Positions 9,283 through 17,900 of a stretch of 64,000 bases of DNA are shown here, piece after piece (position 1 is the first letter of the stretch; every line of letters starts with the position of its first letter). Both the position numbers and the translations under genes were made by a program. Under the pieces are notes generated by a model. The model did not search any database. It worked only from the letters and a program-made list of their open reading frames with translations, and was not told where the DNA came from. Origin of the DNA: Paenibacillus brevis (lineage in GTDB: Bacteria > Bacillota > Bacilli > Paenibacillales > Paenibacillaceae); assembly GCF_018919145.1 (NCBI RefSeq), contig NZ_JAHLQJ010000008.1:1-64000 (forward strand), given 5' to 3'.

Positions 9283-10284
9283 TCAAACCTCTAATTTTGA
9301 TACCGTACTGCGGATCATTAATTCTGTCTTGACTAGCGATTGCTCAGGCTGTGCTTGCGGATTCTGCATAAGCTGGATCAGCTTATGGGTACCGAGTTCA
9401 CTGATGTCCACGATAGGCCTGCGGACAGTGGTCAGTGCCGGATTGGTGTATTGGGCGAATACGATGTCGTCAAATCCGATCAGTGAAAGTTGATCCGGAA
9501 TCAGGATCTCGGCGGCATAGCAAGCATTCATTGCGCCAATGGCCATATCATCGTTAGCACAAAATACGAATGTCGGCGGAACCGGCAGGGCGAGCAGGGC
9601 GTTCATCATTTGATAGCCGCTCTCGATGCTGTAGTCTCCGCTAACGAAATAATCGGATGTGGAAGCCAGGCTGTGGGCAAGCAGGGCGTCAAGAAAACCT
9701 TGCTTTCGTTCCGTCGTGGATTTGAATCCGGTTCGTCCTTCAATCATGGCCAATCTCCGGTGTCCTTGGGCAATAGCATATTCCACAGCCTCACGGACGC
9801 CCCCCTTGTCATCGGATACCACGTTCATGATACCCGGGTCCTCCAGATGGCGGTTCAGCACAACGAGCGGAATACCGACTCTTTTGACATGATAAATGAA
9901 GTCGTTATCCTCATCGCTCTGGCTCATGACGATAATACCGTCGAACCGTTGGGAAGAAATGCCGTCAAGATGCTTGATGCTGTCAATTCCATGGACGGTT
10001 AAGCTGTAGTTTTCATCCAGTACATGATTAATGCCTTTAATGGCATCCACGAGGAAGCTGGCAGAGGTTCCTTGGTCAATGCTTGAGAAAAACAGCCCGA
10101 TCGTATACGATTTTTTCATCACCAGGCTTTTGGCGTTGAAATTGGGCACATAGTTCAAATCAGCCGCAATCTTCTCAATCCGGTCCCGTGTCTCCTTCTT
10201 GATCAGCGGATTACCGTTCAATGCCCGGGATACGGTTGTATGAGAGACACCGGCGACCTTTGCGATATCTTTAATTGTTACCAT
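9283..10284 (-). CDS. exuR: LacI-family regulator of galacturonate genes (ExuR-like)
   Basis: The 333-residue repressor has an N-terminal LacI helix-turn-helix (VTIKDIAKVAGVSHTTVSRA, residues 2-21, then hinge helix NAKSLVMKKS) and a periplasmic-binding-like sensor domain (TIGLFFSSID onward, GFDDIVFAQYTNPALTTV near residue 280). It probably senses a uronate intermediate and controls the adjoining uxaBAC operon and itself. The evidence is position, and two matching CACGTG operators, one before uxaB and one upstream of this gene. In Bacillus subtilis the equivalent locus is governed by ExuR of the same family. I assign the name by context, not by proven orthology. Confidence 0.85.
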   Translation of the reverse strand: MVTIKDIAKVAGVSHTTVSRALNGNPLIKKETRDRIEKIAADLNYVPNFNAKSLVMKKSYTIGLFFSSIDQGTSASFLVDAIKGINHVLDENYSLTVHGIDSIKHLDGISSQRFDGIIVMSQSDEDNDFIYHVKRVGIPLVVLNRHLEDPGIMNVVSDDKGGVREAVEYAIAQGHRRLAMIEGRTGFKSTTERKQGFLDALLAHSLASTSDYFVSGDYSIESGYQMMNALLALPVPPTFVFCANDDMAIGAMNACYAAEILIPDQLSLIGFDDIVFAQYTNPALTTVRRPIVDISELGTHKLIQLMQNPQAQPEQSLVKTELMIRSTVSKLEV

Positions 10285-10370
10285 AGGACCTCTTCTTTTA
10301 CGGAGAAATGAATGACTTTAACGATTTCATTGTAGTGCTAAATTCCCTTTTTAGTCAAGGAAAAACTAAA

Positions 10371-10386
10371 ATGCACACGTGAAAAT
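10371..10386. promoter_or_regulatory. Candidate ExuR/LacI operator between the divergent regulators
   Basis: ATGCACACGTGAAAAT matches the first 13 bases of the uxaB operator exactly. It sits 86 bp upstream of the LacI gene and 83 bp upstream of the AraC-type gene, so it could govern either or both. Confidence 0.55.
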
Positions 10387-10391
10387 TATCA

Positions 10392-10421
10392 TTGTTCGTT
10401 CAGTTGTGAAAGCGCTATAAT
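10392..10421 (+). promoter_or_regulatory. Promoter with overlapping cre box for the AraC-type gene
   Basis: TTGTTC (10392-10397), an 18-bp spacer and TATAAT (10416-10421) form a plausible vegetative promoter. TGAAAGCGCTATAA (10407-10420) matches the catabolite response element consensus at 13 of 14 positions and overlaps the -10, so CcpA binding would repress it. Confidence 0.55.
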
Positions 10422-10453
10422 GGAAGTGAACTAAAATTAAAGGAGCGGCATGG

Positions 10454-12706
10454 ATGCGTAAAGGAAGGTTGTTCTATAAGATTTTCATCCCGATTCTTGT
10501 GCTTGGTACCGGATTAGTGGCCAGTTTTGCCAGTTATATTTATATCAGTACTGTAAGCTCGGTGAATGAGCGGATCGCCGGAAGTAAACAAAATTTTATC
10601 TCCCAGACCCGAAACAATCTGGAGCAGCAAATCCGGACGATTGAGTACGCATTTGACACATACAGCACAACGACTTCCTTCAGCGAGGCCGTCAACAATC
10701 CAATTACCGGCCAGGACTTTATAGCCTACCGGAATGTAAACTCGCAGCTTAACTACATTGCAACGATCGGCATGGAGCGGGCCAATTATGCCTTGATAAG
10801 CTTGAAGCATGACTGGCAAATTTCAGATGGCAGACTGTCGGCATTAAGCAGGCAGGAGAAGAATGAGCTTCTTAAAGCCTACGTTGAAAATAAAGACCAG
10901 AGCTTGTTCTGGATCAAGACAGAAACGGGCATCCGATTTGTGAATACCTTGCCGGTCTATTCCAAGAATAAGCAGGCGATTGCCTTTTCGGATATATCAC
11001 TCGAAACCTTGAATCAAGCGATTCAGACGGGGGAAGACAGCAGTGTGTTTATTTTAAATCGGCAAGGCGAATTAATCTATTCTAATTATCCGGAGGAATC
11101 CTTGCTTACTCCAGGTCAAATTACAAGTATTCTAGCTTCTATTACGGAGGGAAGAGAGCGGACCGGTATATTATCGCTGAAGGAGCTTGATTCGCATGCG
11201 GCGCCGGCCAAGCTGATCTATGCTGTATCAGATTATAATAACTGGATTTATATGACTCTGCTTGACCAGCAGGAGATCTCGGGGGCTTTGAAGCTGACCA
11301 AGTTCGGGATCATTACGATGAGTGCCGTGTTGATGCTCCTGATCTCTGTCGTGGCTTATATACTAGCCATTTTCTTCACTAGACCGATCAGACAGATTAA
11401 GAAAAGTCTCTCTATAGATGAGCAAGCCGCATCGAAGAATGAAATTGAGACGATCATCCAATTCATCGATACCATCGTCACGGAGAAGGAGAGCATGGAA
11501 AGCTTTTTGAAGGCGGAAATGCCTCAGCTGGAGACCCAGCTTATCACGAATCTGTTCCGCAATCGCGTCTCGGCCGAAGAATTGACAGCCAGGTTGCCCC
11601 AGCTCGGGTACCGGCAAATGAACGACAGTGTCTTCGTCACGATGCTGATTCAACTGGATCATCTTGGCGAGCGCGAGGCTTCAAAGAAGGATATCCTGCT
11701 CTTGGCCGTCAACAAGCTGGTGGAAGAGCAGATTCCCGCGTCCCAGCGGATGCTGCCGATCATTCTGAACGATAAGACGCAAGCCACGATCTTACGATTC
11801 ATAGGCAGAAGCGAGCAGGAAATTCGCCATCAGCTGCTGGAGCAAGCGACGATTCTTATGAAGAATGCGAGAGACTATCTGAAGGTATCGATCAGTATCG
11901 GACTCAGTAAAACCTATAGCAGCCTGCTGAAGAGTAAAGAAGCCTGTGAAATGAGCAAGCTGGCGCTGCATCACCGTCTCAATCTGGGAAAGGAATCGAT
12001 TATTTTTTATGAGGATATTTCGATGGTTGTCTCTGGGCCTGTCATGCTGCATTATCCGATGGAGCTGGAATCCCAGTTGTTTGATGCGATTCGTCTGGGG
12101 GACGAGGAACAAGTCAGCCGAACCTTATATTTGCTGCTGGCAGAAATGATGAAGAAGAATAAAAATTCCTTGAATTTCGAGGTCGCTCTGGTTCGGTTTG
12201 TTAGCAATCTGATCGAATTGGAGCAGCTTCTTGGGATTGAGGTGCTGTTAAAACAAGATAATTACACGCTGTACCATGTGCTGCTGGAGACGAGAAATCC
12301 GGAAGAGGTTGAACGCATGCTTGTGGAGGAGATTATTTTTCCCATGGTCCGGAGTATGAAGGATAAGACGAACAAGCAATTCCGCAGCCTGTCCGAACAG
12401 ATTGCGGTCATTGTGAGATCGGAGTATGATCAGGAGCTGACCCTGGAGCAAATCGGAGAACGGCTTCACTATAATCCCAACTATCTAAGCAATATCTTCA
12501 AGAAAGAATTCGGTACGACCTTCAGCGATTACTTAATGAACTACCGTTTGGAAATGGCGAAAAAGTGGCTGGTCGAGACGGATATGACGATTCGCGAGAT
12601 CGCGGAGAGACTGCAGTATCATAAGCCGCAAAACTTTATCCGCTCCTTCCGCAAGAAAGAGCATGTGACTCCCGGCGAGTATCGCAAGTCGAGGCAAGCC
12701 GTTTAA
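10454..12706 (+). CDS. Membrane-bound AraC-family regulator with extracellular sensor
   Basis: The 750-residue one-component regulator has an N-terminal transmembrane helix (about 8-30), an extracellular region of about 250 residues of Cache type, a second helix near 285-312 ending in a HAMP-like ARPIRQIKK-type segment (FTRPIRQIKKSL), a cytoplasmic linker, and a C-terminal AraC domain (about 650-747) with two helix-turn-helices: LTLEQIGERLHYNPNYLSNI and TIREIAERLQYHKPQNF. This is the YesS/YtdP layout. It probably senses an extracellular or binding-protein-bound oligosaccharide and activates the ABC importer genes just downstream. The likely DNA target is the divergent region at 13.7-13.9 kb. 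A terminator follows immediately. Confidence 0.88.
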   Translation: MRKGRLFYKIFIPILVLGTGLVASFASYIYISTVSSVNERIAGSKQNFISQTRNNLEQQIRTIEYAFDTYSTTTSFSEAVNNPITGQDFIAYRNVNSQLNYIATIGMERANYALISLKHDWQISDGRLSALSRQEKNELLKAYVENKDQSLFWIKTETGIRFVNTLPVYSKNKQAIAFSDISLETLNQAIQTGEDSSVFILNRQGELIYSNYPEESLLTPGQITSILASITEGRERTGILSLKELDSHAAPAKLIYAVSDYNNWIYMTLLDQQEISGALKLTKFGIITMSAVLMLLISVVAYILAIFFTRPIRQIKKSLSIDEQAASKNEIETIIQFIDTIVTEKESMESFLKAEMPQLETQLITNLFRNRVSAEELTARLPQLGYRQMNDSVFVTMLIQLDHLGEREASKKDILLLAVNKLVEEQIPASQRMLPIILNDKTQATILRFIGRSEQEIRHQLLEQATILMKNARDYLKVSISIGLSKTYSSLLKSKEACEMSKLALHHRLNLGKESIIFYEDISMVVSGPVMLHYPMELESQLFDAIRLGDEEQVSRTLYLLLAEMMKKNKNSLNFEVALVRFVSNLIELEQLLGIEVLLKQDNYTLYHVLLETRNPEEVERMLVEEIIFPMVRSMKDKTNKQFRSLSEQIAVIVRSEYDQELTLEQIGERLHYNPNYLSNIFKKEFGTTFSDYLMNYRLEMAKKWLVETDMTIREIAERLQYHKPQNFIRSFRKKEHVTPGEYRKSRQAV

Positions 12707-12718
12707 CCAAAGAGCAAA

Positions 12719-12746
12719 GAAGCCTCCAGCATTGGAGGCTTCTTTT
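12719..12746. terminator. Bidirectional terminator between convergent genes
   Basis: GAAGCCTCCA/TGGAGGCTTC, a perfect 10-bp stem with a 4-nt loop, is followed by TTTT on the plus strand and preceded by A-rich DNA for the minus strand. Confidence 0.85.
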
Positions 12747-12777
12747 ACACCACTCTAATGGAGCAGGCACTGCAGAC

Positions 12778-13662
12778 CTAGCCCTTCACCGATCCGAGCA
12801 TAGCCCCTTTAACGAAGTGGCGCTGTACAAACGGATAAGCAATCAGCATCGGAAGTGTAGCCACGACAATCACGGCCATTTTAATTCCCTGAGCGGGCGG
12901 GATGATGTCTACGACACTGCTATCTCCTTGCATCCCGCTGGATACGATAACGATCTGCCGGAGGAGTACCTGAATCGGCCATTTGAAAGAATCGTTGAGA
13001 TAGAGAATCGCACTCATATACGTATTCCAGTAAGCTACCCCATAGAAGAGCGAGATGGTTGCAATCGAAGGGAGCGACAGCGGCAGCATGATTTTGAAGA
13101 AAACGCCGAGGTCGTTGCTTCCATCAATTTTGGCGGACTCCTCCAGACTGTCGGGCAGAGCCTGAAAGAAGTTGCGCATGATGATCAGGTTAAAGGCGTT
13201 AATTGCGCTTGGAATAATCATGGACCAATAGGAGTCGATCAGGTGAACTCCTTTTACCACCAGGAAGGTTGGAATCATCCCCCCGCTGAACAGCATGGAG
13301 AAGACGATAATAAAATTGATCGGGTTCCTTCCATATAAATATCTACGGGACAGTCCATAGGCCATAGCAGCGGTGAGCGCCATGCTGAGCAGGGTTCCCA
13401 CTACGGTCACCCCAATGGAGACTCCGAGGCCCCGAAAGATGGTCGGCGTGGACAGAATATACTTGTAAGCATCCAGGGAAAAGGTGGTTGGAAACAATAC
13501 GAACCGCTTCTCGATAATCTCCCGGGTTGAAGCAAATGAACTGGCGATGACATTAACGAAGGGCAATAGACAGGCTATAGCTAACAGAGCTAGCAGCGTG
13601 TTATTGACAACAGAAAAAATACGGTCACCGATGGAATGTTTCTTGTGCAGACTTTGTGCCAC
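12778..13662 (-). CDS. Carbohydrate ABC transporter permease (LplC/YtcP family)
   Basis: This 294-residue inner-membrane permease has six predicted helices and the EAA-type cytoplasmic loop EESAKIDGSNDLGVFFKIMLP that contacts the ATPase. It belongs to the LplC/YtcP branch, which pairs with an LplB-type permease and a lipoprotein binder for oligogalacturonide or rhamnogalacturonan uptake. The start is GTG 13662 with AGGAGG 8 nt upstream. Unusually, it is transcribed away from its partner permease at 13941 rather than sitting behind it in one operon. No ATPase gene is nearby. Confidence 0.92.
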   Translation of the reverse strand: MAQSLHKKHSIGDRIFSVVNNTLLALLAIACLLPFVNVIASSFASTREIIEKRFVLFPTTFSLDAYKYILSTPTIFRGLGVSIGVTVVGTLLSMALTAAMAYGLSRRYLYGRNPINFIIVFSMLFSGGMIPTFLVVKGVHLIDSYWSMIIPSAINAFNLIIMRNFFQALPDSLEESAKIDGSNDLGVFFKIMLPLSLPSIATISLFYGVAYWNTYMSAILYLNDSFKWPIQVLLRQIVIVSSGMQGDSSVVDIIPPAQGIKMAVIVVATLPMLIAYPFVQRHFVKGAMLGSVKG

Positions 13663-13940
13663 TTGATTATCCTCCTTGTTAGTCGATTAACAATTTCACC
13701 TTAACAATGAAAGAAGGATTCCGTATATAATCCTTGAAGCAGGTCTTTGGAAACGTTGAAAATGGCCTCCCAAATGAGCATGCTCCTCAGCTTAGTTCAT
13801 AATCACCGCATAAGGTGAAAATCCCGAAAATCCTTATCCTATGCGGTTTTGAAATCGCTATCATCTGAGGATTATATACGGAATGCCCTCCTTCAATTAC
13901 GCTAGGGGACGTAAACAAGAATGCTCAAGGAGGTTATCAA
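13663..13940. promoter_or_regulatory. Divergent control region with a 17-bp perfect inverted repeat
   Basis: ATTCCGTATATAATCCT (13718-13734) and its exact reverse complement (13868-13884) face each other across 133 bp, and similarity extends to about 28 bp each. Each contains TATAAT oriented inward, so two promoters would cross before reading out to the divergent permease genes. In between are a cre-like box at 13747-13761 (one mismatch) and a hairpin CCGCATA/TATGCGG (13806-13846). The -35 boxes are weak, as expected for activator-dependent promoters. The repeats could equally be sites for the AraC-type regulator. Confidence 0.5.
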
Positions 13941-14900
13941 GTGAAAGCATCAAGTACCGCATCAATGAGGTTGGATCCCGGACTCAAACCGCGGTCTTCT
14001 CCGGTTATTAAAGGCTTGATACGGAACAAGCTTTTGTATCTCATGATTTTTCCCGGGCTCGTGTATTTCATTGTATTTAAATATCTGCCGATGGGAGGAC
14101 TGATCATTGCTTTTCAGGATTATCAGCCGTTTCTCGGGATCACGGGAAGCCCATGGGTAGGACTCAAGCATTTCATCAGGTTATTTACGGAACCCACCTT
14201 TCTAATGCTGTTAAAGAATACATTAATTCTTTTCGCCATGAACATTGTCTTCTTCTTTCCATTACCGATTATTCTGGCATTGATGCTGAATGAAGTTCAG
14301 AGCAAGTGGTTTAAAAATGCGGTGCAAACCATGATGTATCTTCCGCACTTTATGTCCTGGGTCATTATCGTATCGATCACATATGTATTTCTGAATATGG
14401 ATGGCGGGGTTGTAAATGAAATGCTGGCTTCGCTTGGCTTCAATAAGATCAGCTTCCTAACCGCACCCGAATGGCTGAGGACGATGTATATCGGACAAAT
14501 CATCTGGAAGGAGCTGGGCTGGTCAACGATCATTTTTCTGGCGGCAATTACGGTCGTCGATCCCCAGTTGTATGAAGCCGTTGAAATCGACGGAGGCGGC
14601 CGCTGGAGAAAAACCTGGCATATTACGTTGCCGGCCATTCGCCCCGTTATCATTACTCTGCTGATTCTGAAAATCGGCAGCACTCTGGATTTGGGCTTTG
14701 AGCATATGTATTTGCTGCTTAACTCCATGAACCGTGAGGTAGCGGAAATCTTCGATACTTACATTTATACAGCCGGTCTGAAAAATGGACAATTGAGCTT
14801 CAGTACGACGGTCGGACTGTTTAAAGGGCTGGTCGGCTTGATTCTGGTCATGCTCTCCAATAAGCTGGCCAAAAAGCTCGGAGAAGAAGGCGTCTACTAG
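13941..14900 (+). CDS. Carbohydrate ABC transporter permease (LplB family)
   Basis: The 319-residue permease has a short N-terminal cytoplasmic segment, six membrane helices, and the EAA loop YEAVEIDGGGRWRKTWHITLP. GLIIAFQDYQPF and MSWVIIVSITY are typical of the LplB branch. It starts at GTG 13941 with AAGGAGG 7 nt upstream. The next ATG would cut a normal N-terminus. It forms an operon with the solute-binding lipoprotein gene 35 bp downstream, and its partner permease is on the opposite strand across the promoter region. Confidence 0.93.
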   Translation: MKASSTASMRLDPGLKPRSSPVIKGLIRNKLLYLMIFPGLVYFIVFKYLPMGGLIIAFQDYQPFLGITGSPWVGLKHFIRLFTEPTFLMLLKNTLILFAMNIVFFFPLPIILALMLNEVQSKWFKNAVQTMMYLPHFMSWVIIVSITYVFLNMDGGVVNEMLASLGFNKISFLTAPEWLRTMYIGQIIWKELGWSTIIFLAAITVVDPQLYEAVEIDGGGRWRKTWHITLPAIRPVIITLLILKIGSTLDLGFEHMYLLLNSMNREVAEIFDTYIYTAGLKNGQLSFSTTVGLFKGLVGLILVMLSNKLAKKLGEEGVY

Positions 14901-14935
14901 TTCAACTTGAATTCAAATTAAAAAGGGGTAGAAAA

Positions 14936-16480
14936 GTGATGAAATTGAATGGGAAGCAGCTTAGCATCGTTATGTTGGTTTTTCTTCTATTACTTTCCGC
15001 TTGTGGTTCCAATTCCAGCGGGAACAGTGCTACTAAAGACAATACCACCCAAACGCAGGGAACCAATGGAGAACCTGCCGCGGAAGAGCCGGCTAATATT
15101 ACCTGGATGAACCTGCTGCATACGGCATCTACGCCAACGGGCGACCTTCAGAAGCTTATTGAGGAAAAGACGAATACCAAGCTCAAGTTTTCCTGGATTC
15201 CTGATGCCAGCAAGGAAGAGCGGATCAATACAGCGCTTGCTTCCAATTCCCTGGCTGACATTGTAACACTGACTATCCTTGATAACGCGTCTGTACGTAA
15301 TGCCTTGAAAGCGGGCATGTTCTGGGAAGTAGGACCTTATCTGAGCGAGTTCCCTAACTTGGCGGCGATATCCGAGGAGAAGCTTCAGGCAGCATCCATT
15401 GGCGGCAAGCTGTACGGCGTTCCTTTTCTTAAGGACGTAGCGCGTAACGGCGTCATCATCCGGCAAGATTGGCTGGACAATTTGGGCCTTGAGGTTCCTA
15501 AAACAACCGATGAACTGATGGCTGTAGCCAAAGCGTTCAAGGAGCAGGATCCGGACGGAAATGGGAAGAACGATACCTATGGCTTTATTGACCGGAACGA
15601 TTTGATCTATGGTGTATTCAAAACGGTGGGCTCCTATTTCGGAACGCCAAACGTATGGCAACTGAATGAAGACGGCACCTTTACGCCGGAGTTCGAGACG
15701 GAAGGCTATGTCAAGACGATGGATTACATGAAGGAGCTGTATGACAACGGCTATATCAATCAGGATTTCGCGGTCACTGCAAAGAAGGATCAGCAAGAAG
15801 GGTTCAATCAAGGCAAAGCAGGGATTTATGTCGGCGCTTTGTTCGATAGCAAGAATCTGCTGAACGGGGCCAAGGGAATTCAAGACATGATGGAGTTAAC
15901 GATGATTAACGATATCACTTCGACCGGCAATGAGAGCGACCGGGCAATCTGGGCTGGTGCCGGCGGAATCGGAGGGTTAATGGCCTTCCCGAAATCCGAG
16001 GTGAAGGATGAAGCGGAATTAAAGCGGCTGCTGAAATTTGTTAATGATCTGATGGAAGAGGATATTTTCACCCTCATGACTTATGGCGTTGAAGGCGTGC
16101 ATTATTCGCTGGATCAGGACGGGGCGGTGACGATCATTGATCAGGAAAAATGGGAGCAAGAGGTTCAACCCTATGCTGCTTCTCGTCCGAAAGAGCCTGG
16201 GTACAGCATTCATGAGGCGGATCCGCTGAGAGTGGAATCCTCCAGACTGATTCTGGAAAACGAGAAATATGCGGTCTACAATCCGGCCTATTCCCTGGAA
16301 TCGGAAACATTTACGATGATGGGCTCGGAGCTTCAAAAGATTATTACGGATGCTACCTACAAGTACATTCTTGGCTCCATCGATCTGGAGGGCTTCAAGG
16401 CTGAGGTCGAGAAATGGAAGAAATCAGGCGGCAGCAAGATCATCAGCGAGTATGAAGCTGCTTACAAGGAAGCTATATAG
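14936..16480 (+). CDS. ABC transporter solute-binding lipoprotein (LplA/YtcQ type)
   Basis: This 514-residue extracellular family-1 binding protein has a lipoprotein signal with lipobox LLSAC (Cys about residue 23) followed by a Ser/Thr/Asn-rich linker, so it is anchored on the outer face of the membrane. The length and the LplB/LplC partners point to oligogalacturonide or rhamnogalacturonan oligomers. The start could be GTG 14936 (7 nt from AGGGG) or ATG 14939. The TAG stop lies inside the left end of repeat copy 3, so the repeat abuts or shaped the C-terminus. Confidence 0.92.
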   Translation: MMKLNGKQLSIVMLVFLLLLSACGSNSSGNSATKDNTTQTQGTNGEPAAEEPANITWMNLLHTASTPTGDLQKLIEEKTNTKLKFSWIPDASKEERINTALASNSLADIVTLTILDNASVRNALKAGMFWEVGPYLSEFPNLAAISEEKLQAASIGGKLYGVPFLKDVARNGVIIRQDWLDNLGLEVPKTTDELMAVAKAFKEQDPDGNGKNDTYGFIDRNDLIYGVFKTVGSYFGTPNVWQLNEDGTFTPEFETEGYVKTMDYMKELYDNGYINQDFAVTAKKDQQEGFNQGKAGIYVGALFDSKNLLNGAKGIQDMMELTMINDITSTGNESDRAIWAGAGGIGGLMAFPKSEVKDEAELKRLLKFVNDLMEEDIFTLMTYGVEGVHYSLDQDGAVTIIDQEKWEQEVQPYAASRPKEPGYSIHEADPLRVESSRLILENEKYAVYNPAYSLESETFTMMGSELQKIITDATYKYILGSIDLEGFKAEVEKWKKSGGSKIISEYEAAYKEAI

Positions 16481-16673
16481 CTTGAACTAAAAATATACGT
16501 AGAAAGGGCATAAGTGTGGAGTGTGCTGAAGAAGCGTAAGCGTTCGCCCTTGCGAGTGGATTTCTACCTTATAATGTTTAAGTTCAATCAGAGAAATCCG
16601 CGAACAACAGCGATCGTAAGAACACTCCACACGTTGCCCTCTGAACGTAAAGCTTATTAGTTCAACCTATATA
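16474..16673 (-). repeat. Palindromic intergenic repeat, copy 3 (short form)
   Basis: Outer inverted ends TATATAGCTTGAACTAA (16474-16490) and TTAGTTCAACCTATATA (16657-16673) bracket the 134-bp core at 16506-16639. The core is reverse-complement to copy 1 (about 85-90% identical by eye). Here the arm carries GGAGTGT opposite ACACTCC, where copies 4 and 5 have GAAGTGT opposite ACACTTC. Confidence 0.9.
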
Positions 16674-16696
16674 ATTCGATTCTATAAATCGAATGG

Positions 16697-16724
16697 GGTC
16701 CTTCCATGATCTATGGTAAGGACC
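16697..16724 (+). other. Hairpin in the leader of the GH105 gene
   Basis: GGTCCTT and AAGGACC pair with an inner CAT/ATG helix, 31 bp before the GH105 start. It lacks a clear T-run, so it may be an attenuator, an mRNA-stabilising stem or a weak terminator. Confidence 0.4.
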
Positions 16725-16754
16725 GTCATTCTTTGACAGGAGGCTGCAGTATCA

Positions 16755-17861
16755 ATGAATTGGGCGAATAAAACCGTCAGATCGATCATGGAACGAACAC
16801 CGAAATTGTATGAGAACGGTTATGACAGCAAGTGGTCCTATGATTATGGCGTCATATTGAAGGGCTTCGCACTGATGTGGAAGAAGACGGGGGAAAGCAC
16901 GTATTTTCAGTACATTCGAGAGCAGATGGATCATTTTATCGAGGAAGAGGGAAGCATCAGGGGTTATCGGCAGGATGAATACAATATCGATCATATCAAT
17001 AACGGCAAGCTGTTGTTCTTGCTCTACAAGGAGACAGGCTTGGAGAAATACCGAAAAGCAGCAGCTCTGCTGAGAGAACAGCTTGCTTCCCATCCTCGAA
17101 CCTCTGAAGGGGCATTCTGGCATAAGCAAGTTTATCCTTATCAAATATGGCTGGATGGCTTGTATATGGGAGCTCCGTTCTATCTGGAGTATTTATTGAC
17201 GTTTGAGGACGGGAACGGGCTGGAGGATGTAACGAAGCAATTTATACTGTGCGAGAAGCATACGCGGGATGCCAAGACAGGTCTTCTCTATCATGCCTGG
17301 GACGAGAAGAAGATTCAGCCTTGGTGTGATCCTGCTACCGGATTATCTCCGAATTTCTGGGGCCGTTCCCTGGGTTGGTTTGTCATGGCCTTGGCGGATG
17401 TGCTGGAATTGCTGCCGAAGGATCATCGCGATTACAACGAGTTGTTGCGGATATTCCGGGATGTATTGAACGCCCTGAGGAATTATCAGGATCAGGCAAG
17501 CGGCGTATGGTATCAGGTCGTCAATTTGGGCGGACGTAAAGGCAACTATTTGGAGGCGTCGGCTTCCAGCATGATCGTATATGCGCTTGCTAAAGGCATT
17601 AGGCTTGGAGTGCTTGACCGGGAGACATGGAGGAGCACTGTAGACAAGGCCTTTGAAGGCTTGATCGCGGAATTTGTGCTTGAGACGAAGGAAGGCTGGG
17701 TGAATCTCAATAAGAACTGTCAGGTGGCGGGCCTTGGCGGCTCGGATCGGCGTGACGGCACCTATGCTTACTATATCAGCGAGCCGATAATTACAAATGA
17801 TTTTAAAGGAGTAGGCGCATTTATTCAGGCTTGCGCTGAATATGAAGGGCTTCAATTATAG
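16755..17861 (+). CDS. Unsaturated rhamnogalacturonyl hydrolase, GH105 (YteR/YesR type)
   Basis: The 368-residue (alpha/alpha)6-barrel enzyme removes the unsaturated galacturonyl residue from oligomers produced by rhamnogalacturonan or pectate lyases. The catalytic Asp in WLDGLYMGAPF is residue 134 (Asp143 in YteR) and the supporting His in LLYHAWDE is residue 180. FWGRSLGWFVMALADVLELLP is the other family hallmark. There is no signal peptide, so it works on imported unsaturated disaccharides. AGGAGG lies 11 nt from the ATG. It is the first of three enzyme genes (GH105, GH28, GH43) in one run. Confidence 0.94.
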   Translation: MNWANKTVRSIMERTPKLYENGYDSKWSYDYGVILKGFALMWKKTGESTYFQYIREQMDHFIEEEGSIRGYRQDEYNIDHINNGKLLFLLYKETGLEKYRKAAALLREQLASHPRTSEGAFWHKQVYPYQIWLDGLYMGAPFYLEYLLTFEDGNGLEDVTKQFILCEKHTRDAKTGLLYHAWDEKKIQPWCDPATGLSPNFWGRSLGWFVMALADVLELLPKDHRDYNELLRIFRDVLNALRNYQDQASGVWYQVVNLGGRKGNYLEASASSMIVYALAKGIRLGVLDRETWRSTVDKAFEGLIAEFVLETKEGWVNLNKNCQVAGLGGSDRRDGTYAYYISEPIITNDFKGVGAFIQACAEYEGLQL

Positions 17862-17900
17862 ACGGACAGAGAGTTCTAGCGGGATAGGAGGCAGAGAGCA

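Noticed and set aside
14990..15883. A 297-codon open frame opposite the first binding-protein gene
   Set aside because: Antisense to a lipoprotein gene with clear lipobox; no start signals and no family features.
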